A stretch of 64,000 bases of DNA from contig ONWR01000012.1 of assembly GCA_900321605.1 (NCBI GenBank), positions 1 to 64,000 of the forward strand. Direction: 5' to 3'. Made by a program: the position numbers and the translations under genes. The notes beneath the pieces were generated by a model. It had not been told where the DNA came from and did no database searches. It worked only from the letters and a program-made list of their open reading frames with translations. Of the stretch, positions 54,636 through 61,100 are shown piece by piece. Positions within the stretch are counted from its first letter, which is position 1. The number at the start of each line of letters is the position of its first letter. This DNA comes from an uncultured Bacteroidales bacterium (GTDB lineage: Bacteria > Bacteroidota > Bacteroidia > Bacteroidales > Paludibacteraceae).

Positions 54636-54971
54636 TTAATTATTCAACGATACGAGGAGCCCCTTTAACTCCTTTATATGTTGTTGCCAATATTCTTTGA
54701 TTTTATAATACCCGTCTTCTCTTTCCCATAAAAGCAATGACTGCTCTGTTGCAGCCGAGTTGTTCACAAAGTTCACTTTACCATCTGCAGTAATTTCACC
54801 AATCAATACATCGAACTCTTTCCTCCAAGATTTGTATAGCGCATTTAATTGGTCTGCTGACATCGAACAAATAGTACGTCCCCCATAAATACAGTTCAAC
54901 TCTTCAGCATTCAAAATGCTTTCACCCTTTTGAATGAGTTCTTCTATTCTATTTTTTATCGATGTATCCAT
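54636..54971 (-). CDS. Hypothetical protein
   Basis: A 111-residue soluble, helical protein that I do not recognise (RIEELIQKGESI, LNALYKSWRKEFDVLIGEI, IKEYWQQHIKELKGLL). AT-rich. First of a likely two-gene unit with 54199-54618. No consensus promoter is found in the 130 nt upstream, but there is a GTGAGA/TCTCAC hairpin at 55013-55035. Confidence 0.5.
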   Translation of the reverse strand: MDTSIKNRIEELIQKGESILNAEELNCIYGGRTICSMSADQLNALYKSWRKEFDVLIGEITADGKVNFVNNSAATEQSLLLWEREDGYYKIKEYWQQHIKELKGLLVSLNN

Positions 54972-55103
54972 TTTCTATCTTTCTCTTTTTCTATTATTTT
55001 TGCTTTGAGAATTGTGAGAATTCCGAGAAATCTCACTTTTCTCATGTTATTTTTTGCTTTTGCACTTTTGCATTTTTCGACTTCGGTATACCGCCACGCA
55101 CAA

Positions 55104-55138
55104 AAAAGCGGTAAACCGTTTAGTGGGTTACCGCTTAG
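55104..55138 (-). terminator. Hairpin (AAGCGGTAA...TTACCGCTT)
   Basis: AAGCGGTAAACC pairs with GGTTACCGCTT (one bulged base) around a GTTTAGT loop; on the minus strand it lies just after the two tiny ORFs at 55165-55391 and is followed by a TTTTTT run, so it fits a terminator for them. Confidence 0.6.
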
Positions 55139-55164
55139 TAGTATGATTTCTTTTCGTAAATTAA

Positions 55165-55260
55165 TCAAATAGCAGCCGGATGTTTCTTGAGACTGAATTT
55201 GTAAAATTCGGTCAAATCCAAGAAAACACCATCATCTATACGCACCTCCAATGCTTTCAT
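55165..55260 (-). CDS. Tiny ORF, second of a coupled pair
   Basis: A 31-codon frame (MKALEVRIDDGVFLDLTEFY...KKHPAAI) whose ATG overlaps the stop of the previous tiny ORF as ATGA. Promoter upstream and hairpin downstream argue that the pair is a real transcription unit; the function is unknown. Confidence 0.45.
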   Translation of the reverse strand: MKALEVRIDDGVFLDLTEFYKFSLKKHPAAI

Positions 55261-55391
55261 TTATGGAAATGGTTATGGATGATACTTTTAAGTGTTGCGT
55301 CCAACTCATCGATAGTATGCATATTAGCCCATTTCTCTTCGGAAATAGAGCCTGTATACTGCGTAATTGGTTGTCTTACTGCTGCTTCCAT
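55257..55391 (-). CDS. Tiny ORF, first of a coupled pair
   Basis: A 44-codon frame (MEAAVRQPITQYTGSISEEK..., ending KSIIHNHFHK). It begins about 27 nt after the promoter's -7 box. The longer frame to 55460 would start upstream of the promoter, so I use 55391. The coupled pair recalls small antitoxin-like units, but I do not recognise it. Confidence 0.45.
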   Translation of the reverse strand: MEAAVRQPITQYTGSISEEKWANMHTIDELDATLKSIIHNHFHK

Positions 55392-55417
55392 TTTTGTGTC
55401 TTTTGCGATTTTGCTCG

Positions 55418-55448
55418 CAAAATTACAACAAAAAACTGACATACGCAA
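55418..55448 (-). promoter_or_regulatory. Promoter of the tiny-ORF pair
   Basis: On the minus strand TTTG, 20 nt, TAATTTTG. The spacer GCGTATGTCAG is shared with the promoters at 56389, 56660 and 57684. Confidence 0.8.
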
Positions 55449-55592
55449 ATAATTTCGCACAAATCTGCAAAAAATCTTTCTTTTTGCGGTAAATCCACTA
55501 TGTCAATGTTCATTCGCTTTAGTTTTGAGTGCTTAGCGATGCACTATAATTTTGCTATCTATACGTACGCGTGTACGTGTTATTTATAAGGA

Positions 55593-55655
55593 CTAAACAG
55601 ATCCGGTTTTTCCCAAATCCCAATCTCCATAATTAGCTATGATCGTTTTTTTCAT
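55593..55655 (-). pseudogene. Truncated start of a P-loop ATPase
   Basis: A 20-codon frame, MKKTIIANYGDWDLGKTGSV, stopped by TAG. YGDWDLGKT matches Walker A (GxxxxGKT) in the place where many Bacteroidales ATPases of the MKKTIIA type start, so this is probably the 5' remnant of such a gene, cut off before the related ACGTAC-GCGT-GTACGT element at 55563-55578. Confidence 0.45.
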
Positions 55656-55787
55656 GGTTGTGTGTTTTTTATGTTATTATTCGTTTTTGCTTTGCACTTT
55701 TGCACTTTTAATCATACTGATATACAGAAAAAAGCAAGACACGAGATCTCTCTCATGTCAAGCAAAAAAGAAATATGTGTTAGGAGA

Positions 55788-56108
55788 TTATTCCTTGAAA
55801 CGCGCTACAAGTTCTTCGGGGCTCTTTCGCGTATCCCAAACATCTGCAATCTCAATACGCTCCTCAGATTCTCGATAGATGATTTTTGTCAAATGACCAA
55901 TTAGCAATCGGCGAAACTCATACCGGCTACCTTCTAATAAGGGTTCTATCTGACCCATCTTGGGGTTCTCCGGCAAATTGCCAACGGTCTCATAAACCTC
56001 TTTCATATATCGTTTAGCACGAGTAGCTCCAAATTCATCAGCCACATAGTCAATTATCTGACCATATGCTCTCTCAGCTCTATCCGACCAAGCTATCTTC
56101 TCACTCAT
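55788..56108 (-). CDS. RelE/ParE-type toxin
   Basis: A 106-residue protein of the RelE/ParE superfamily: KIAWSDRAERAYGQIIDYVADEFG at the N-terminus in parts, the core LPENPKMGQIEPLLEGSRYEFRRLLIG and the last strands HLTKIIYRESEERIEIADVWDTRKSPEEL in parts. Its start overlaps the antitoxin stop as ATGA, the usual order for this type. Confidence 0.85.
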   Translation of the reverse strand: MSEKIAWSDRAERAYGQIIDYVADEFGATRAKRYMKEVYETVGNLPENPKMGQIEPLLEGSRYEFRRLLIGHLTKIIYRESEERIEIADVWDTRKSPEELVARFKE

Positions 56109-56374
56109 ACAGCAACTGCGTATTTGTGCTCCAAACGTTGGTTCATTCTCTCAAGCACCTCGTCATTCGTATAGTACTCGCCACGTTGAATCTCAGCGAT
56201 GCCTTCTTCTGCATTTGCAATCAGTTGCTGACGGATAGACTCATCTACATGGTTTATCTGCCGCACATTAGCTTGCAGCTCTGCAATCACTTGTTCTTGC
56301 TCTCGCACAGATAGCGTCATTATGACAGCGATGAGACTTTTTAATGTTTCTTGTGCCATAGTTTCGTTGCTCAT
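56105..56374 (-). CDS. Antitoxin of the ParE pair
   Basis: An 89-residue protein (MSNETMAQETLKSLIAVIMT..., ending RLEHKYAVAV). Acidic and helical, with a C-terminal part (EIQRGEYYTNDEVLERMNQ) that would wrap the toxin, as in the antitoxins of the YafN/ParD-like kind. I start at 56374 because the promoter at 56389-56419 excludes the longer frame. Confidence 0.8.
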   Translation of the reverse strand: MSNETMAQETLKSLIAVIMTLSVREQEQVIAELQANVRQINHVDESIRQQLIANAEEGIAEIQRGEYYTNDEVLERMNQRLEHKYAVAV

Positions 56375-56388
56375 TACTTTTGACGCTG

Positions 56389-56419
56389 CAAAAGTACAAT
56401 AAATTTCTGACATACGCAA
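56389..56419 (-). promoter_or_regulatory. Promoter of the toxin-antitoxin pair
   Basis: On the minus strand TTTG, 20 nt, TACTTTTG. It is followed directly by the antitoxin ATG about 15 nt on. Confidence 0.82.
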
Positions 56420-56659
56420 ACATTTGAGCAAAATTCTTTCATTTTTGCCTATTTTTTTAGTATATCAATATGTCAAAGACCCCGAACGCTGCAAACGTAT
56501 ACAGCAAAATACAACACCAATTTCCGCAAAAGCAGCTAAACTGCTACGGAATCATTGATGCTGTTTGGACTGGTAAAATAAAACGTTGCGAATGTTTCGG
56601 GAGTCCCAAACCGCCTTACGCCAAAGGGCACAATACGCCCAAAGTGTTCAAATACGCCG
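56420..56659. other. 240-nt stretch without a gene behind an orphan promoter
   Basis: Read on the minus strand this begins just after the promoter at 56660-56690. No frame with a credible start and more than about 30 codons is present. It could specify a small RNA, or be the site of a lost gene. The plus-strand frame over it has no features of a gene. Confidence 0.4.
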
Positions 56660-56690
56660 CAAAATTACACAAAAAAATCGACATACGCAA
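56660..56690 (-). promoter_or_regulatory. Orphan promoter
   Basis: On the minus strand TTG (complement of CAA at 56688), 20 nt, TAATTTTG, with the spacer GCGTATGTCG shared with the neighbours. It reads into sequence with no gene. Confidence 0.72.
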
Positions 56691-56799
56691 GAGTTATGCC
56701 GATTTTTTTTCAATATTTCTGCTTTTTTATACCATTCTGCGCATATTTTGCATGTTTTGTGCGTCTAAAAGCGAGAAAAGAGCTTGCATCATCAATCCA

Positions 56800-57663
56800 T
56801 CAATCCTTGTTACTTTCCTCCGGGAAGTCGATGACCGGAGTCTCTTTTGGTGGCAGATAGTCGCTTGCACGCTTGCTGGTAATGACGCTTTTTCCTAACG
56901 ATGCTTCTAATTGCTCGCGAGCTACCCGTGCGACCTTACCTCCTTCTTTTGCAACTGCTGCGTTTGCATTAAAGCCTTTAGGATTGCGTTGTTGACTCAA
57001 TTCGGCAGCCGAAGCCTCAGCCAATGTATTCAGTGCCAACTCCACATTCGTCATGTTATCTCTTAAGTTCTCTTTACGCAAACCTTTCAGATGTTTGTAG
57101 TCTTTAGTCTTCAGCCCGCTCCACGCCTGCGTCAGTATATCAGTCAGCGAAGCAAACTGCTGGCCTTCCTGCATTCCACCGCGTTTCCATTCGTCAGTTA
57201 ATTCTTTGCGAACCTCGATAGAACGGACACGCTGATTGATCCAATTCTCGGAATACCCTAATCGACGATAGTCAGCAACAGCCTGCTGAATACTCAATTC
57301 GGGATCTTGCATTTGATTCAAGCGCTCTTGTCCGAGATGCGCCAACCACAGTTTAAATGGCTCTGCTTTCTTAGAAGGAATGGATTGAATGAGTCTTAGA
57401 ACTTGCTCAGTATCAGCCACATCCGTAAGATATTTCTTCCCATCAGCAGCCTGCAATTTCAGTTGACTACAATTTGTAGCCACCTCACTTCCTTCCTGCT
57501 TCAGCCTTGTTTTCAGAACACTCCAATACTTACGAGGATTTTCTGAATCGGTTAACACTTGGATGACATCTACCACAGAGAAATAGTACTTCTCCTGCTC
57601 GTCATCCCACATATAACGAACTTGTTTTTCTTCAAATAATTTGATAGCTTCCTCTTGTGCCAT
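56800..57663 (-). CDS. Bro-N domain protein (phage antirepressor-like)
   Basis: A 287-residue protein. Residues 10-110 match the Bro-N fold: VRYMWDDEQEKYYFSVVDVIQVLTDSENPRKYWSVLKTRL in parts, EPFKLWLAHLGQERLNQ. The C-terminal part is helical and basic-acidic (AELSQQRNPKGFNANAAVAKEGG, VARVAREQLEASLGKSVITSKRASDYL in parts). Bro-N proteins are DNA-binding and frequent in phages and Bacteroidales mobile elements. It begins 14 nt after the promoter's likely start site. Confidence 0.8.
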   Translation of the reverse strand: MAQEEAIKLFEEKQVRYMWDDEQEKYYFSVVDVIQVLTDSENPRKYWSVLKTRLKQEGSEVATNCSQLKLQAADGKKYLTDVADTEQVLRLIQSIPSKKAEPFKLWLAHLGQERLNQMQDPELSIQQAVADYRRLGYSENWINQRVRSIEVRKELTDEWKRGGMQEGQQFASLTDILTQAWSGLKTKDYKHLKGLRKENLRDNMTNVELALNTLAEASAAELSQQRNPKGFNANAAVAKEGGKVARVAREQLEASLGKSVITSKRASDYLPPKETPVIDFPEESNKD

Positions 57664-57683
57664 ACGATGATTGAATTATGCCG

Positions 57684-57714
57684 CAAAATTACTACAAAAA
57701 AATGACATACGCAA
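57684..57714 (-). promoter_or_regulatory. Promoter of the Bro-N gene
   Basis: On the minus strand TTG (complement of CAA at 57712), 20 nt, TAATTTTG. The -33 box lies in the loop of an inverted repeat GACATAC/GTATGCC (57704-57726) which may be the terminator of the upstream small gene. Confidence 0.78.
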
Positions 57715-57754
57715 GTTTGTATGCCATTTTTCTGCATTTTTCCACTAAGCCTCT
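57696..57754. repeat. 59-bp perfect duplicate of 44837-44895
   Basis: See 44837-44895. Here the copy bridges the end of the small anchored gene region and the promoter of the Bro-N gene. Confidence 0.9.
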
Positions 57755-57776
57755 AATCCTCTCATCCACTCATCCA
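57743..57776. repeat. Word array (CCTCTAATCCTCTCATCC)
   Basis: CTAATCC/CTCATCC words directly after the stop of the small anchored protein at 57777. The array family is that of 41921 and 44883. Confidence 0.78.
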
Positions 57777-58178
57777 TTAAGCTGCGGAGCGTTTGCGGCG
57801 GAAGTAAACAAACATTCCAAAAGCGAGGGACATCAACAACAAGGGCAGTACAGCATCACCAACGGGAGAATCACCAGACTGGTTTCCAGGGTTTCCCGGC
57901 GTAATTATCTCCCTACGCGGACCACTCGGTGCATTCGCCGATGAATGGGTGTCGGAAGTTGTAGCTTCACTTGTTGCAGATGTTGCCCCTACTGCCGTTA
58001 CTTGCGGCGAATACGAGCTACCGGAGCCCTGCATAGCCGATGTGGACTGCCAATCTTGTGCCATGGTCGGCAGCGCTATAAGCGCCGCCGCCATGATAAT
58101 CATCATAACTTTTTTCTTAGCCACTATGGCACGATTCATTTCAATTAAATTTTTCATACTATCTTTATATTCTTTCAT
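57777..58178 (-). CDS. Small anchored protein with PVGDAVLP...FRRK tail (cassette partner)
   Basis: A 133-residue protein: a signal peptide (AKKKVMMIIMAAALIALPTMAQ, with several possible ATGs before it), WQSTSAMQGSGSSYS, an Ala/Thr/Ser-rich middle, GPRREIITPGNPGNQSGD and the tail PVGDAVLPLLLMSLAFGMF-VYFRRKRSAA. Same plan as 45677-46063. It lies 7 nt after the stop of the next giant gene, so the pair is transcribed together. Function unknown. Confidence 0.75.
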   Translation of the reverse strand: MKEYKDSMKNLIEMNRAIVAKKKVMMIIMAAALIALPTMAQDWQSTSAMQGSGSSYSPQVTAVGATSATSEATTSDTHSSANAPSGPRREIITPGNPGNQSGDSPVGDAVLPLLLMSLAFGMFVYFRRKRSAA

Positions 58179-58185
58179 TCAGTCG

Positions 58186-61100
58186 TTATTTCACTTTAGC
58201 TCCGCGCGCGTCAAATACCTTTCCATCTTTGACGATGTACAGAATACCGTCGATCATCACTTTTCTGACTGCTGAATGCTGATCACTGACGGCTTCAATA
58301 CCCGTCGGCATCTGCTTGATCGGAGCAATCTCCAGCATAAAGCGGTCGCTCAAATCGCCCTTGCCGAGTGTAACGGTATAGTCAGAGAGGGCGAGGTTCG
58401 TGCGCGTGCCTGCGATATTATCTATAAGGACTACGCTCACGCCGTTGGTACCCTCAGGCATTGCAAAGGTGTATTCACCTGCTGCGGTGGTCTTCACGCC
58501 TACCGGTACAAGAGTAGTCTGCTCGCTCATCGGCAACGTGTTACCTGCCGCCGGCAGATAGTTCTCAATAAGAGTGTAGATATTCGCCTTGCCTGCATTA
58601 AACTCTTTGCAGAGATCTTCGTCAAATTTAAAGCCTGCACTTATTTCCTCTGCATCCTTCATATTCACGAAAGTCTGGTCAACCATCTTCTCGTTCTGTT
58701 GCAACTCCAGACGGAACTCTGCATTCTGCGGTTTCTCTGCATATGCACGGCGCGCAACGATAGGTGACGGAGTCGGGGTAGCACTTGCCAACGACCAGTA
58801 CAGATCGCCGTGGTACTGAACCATGTACGCATGCATTGCCTTGAACGGATAGGTCGTTCCGCTCTGTACCGTGTACGAATCATCAGTCATATTCCACTCA
58901 TAGAGGAACGGCAGATCATTGGTGTACGGGTTGCTATTCCATCTAATAGTCTGAGTACCTGCTTCGTCTGAGGTCAGCGTTGCTCCGTAGTTCGCATAGC
59001 TCGGCACACCGATCATATTCCAGTGGGAGTCAGCTTTGGTACGGTCTTTATTGGTATCGTAAACAGACTTATCTGTGCGGCGGTCGATGGTACACTCATG
59101 CGCTGGCACAATCGTATGAGCCGTAGTTTGGGTAATATTCTCTACATTCGTTGCTGACGGGAAGAAGAGTTCTACCTGCTCAATATTGTTTGCCCAGAAG
59201 GTTGTGTTATTGTCCTTCATAGCATCAATATCAATTGCCAGAACATACCCCTTACCAGCTTCCAATGTGAAGTTCGCACGTTGCGCCGGCATTACCATTT
59301 TCCAGAAACCCTCACTATCTATCCAATAGCCGTTCGTCGCACGCTCTGCACCATCATAGTACTCGATAATCCAATCCACGCCGTATGTACCAAATCCGAA
59401 TACATCGCTCAGGTTGACATTGAACGGGAAGGATATCCAGTAGAGCGAACGCTCATAGATGGACTTCGGATCGCCTACAGGAGAGTGTCCTCCCGTCTTC
59501 TCTTTGTTATTCAGCGTCCAGCGGTTAAAGCGCATTACGCCATATACAGTATGTACTTTGGATAATGCTCCAGCGTCTTCAAAGAGCAATTGTTGTCCTG
59601 CTCCCTGATGTTCACGAACGATCATCAAGTCGGCATTGATAGCAATGTCAGCATTAATAGTACCGGACGGAACATAAGCTGTTACCAGACGGTTGGTCTT
59701 GAAGTCATATACGATACGCATCGTGTGTTTACCAATTGCATTGCCTCCTAACAACTCAATCGTAGTTCCTTCTGCAAACGCTCCTTCACTACCCTTGAAA
59801 TACTGAATATTATTATTGTATTTCGCCGTCAGTTTGGCGCGGGCTTTAGTATTTACCTGAATCGTACGTTCATAGACGAAGTTCTGGACATCAATTAAAT
59901 TGGCTTCATTAGGATTCAGTCCACTAATATTCAATGCGCTACCATCTTCATCATACATTTTTGAATCACCCTCCAGCACGAGGAATCGGTCGCTTATGTA
60001 TGTAGAACCACCAATATACGCACGGCTTACCTTATTAGTCGATTGATCCCACATGAAGCGGATATTGGCACTCGCGCTATTCAAACGTCCAGCTCCGTCA
60101 TTTCCTTCTGCAGTAATATCCGCAATTACCGTTCCATAATCTTCCGCCAAAGTGTCTGAAATACATTGACTGTAGTCATTGGCAATAGTGAACTTCACAT
60201 TAGTGCCGCTGGTTACCCAGTGTGTGTAATAGTGGCTGTAGCCGGAGTTAACTTCTGCATAGTCCGAATACGTCATCTGGTGATCCGAGGTGCGGAAATT
60301 CTCCCACTTGGAGTTTCCGGCACAATCGGTACGGATGTAATAGTTACCGGTATAAGGCTCTATCTTCTCCACGCTAATGGAACCTGCATCTTGCGAGAGG
60401 TGGAAGTTATATACACCGGACTCTGTAATGCCGCTCAGGTTAATTGATCCGCTTGGCACATCCATCCATGTTACTGCACCTGTGGAAGCATTGATGCTGC
60501 TTGCATATTGGAATTTCATGCTGGCATTGGCTCCGCCTGCTTTGCTGACATAGAACGAAACAATGTCCTTAGATCCTTCTTCCTTATGTATCGCGCGTGA
60601 GGGGTGATACCAACCGGAAGTATGCGCAGCTTTTGACCATGCAGTCTGATCGGTATAAACGATCCGGTAGTCGTTCGCAGCAACAGGATAGTGAACACCA
60701 ATGAGGTAGTGATATCCGCCATTATTGCCAAAGTCCAACTTAAACTCATAATCTCCGGCTACAGAAGTCTGTATGCCACCACGTTGGCTCTGCGTCAGTG
60801 TTTCAGGAGTTACATCACCGCTGTCATTGATCTTCAGCACCTTGCTGTTCTTGCCATATACATTACCATCTGCACGGTGAATCTCATAACCATATTCTCT
60901 ATTAGCATTTAACTCAACTTTTACAGTCATCGGCATCGTCTTATCTCCGTTAAACTCAAAAGGAATCACTTGCATTGAACTTCCTGATCCATAAGTTTTG
61001 CTATCATAAATATGTAGTGTGTAACCTGTGTTTTCCGGATAGTTCATCCAGTAACCTTCGTTGTAGTAGTCAGCTAACTTACCGTTCATCTCAGTGGGAT

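Noticed and set aside
41921..57776. CRISPR arrays, suggested by the repeated short words
   Set aside because: The words are 8-14 nt, directly adjacent with no unique spacers of regular length, and there are no cas genes.
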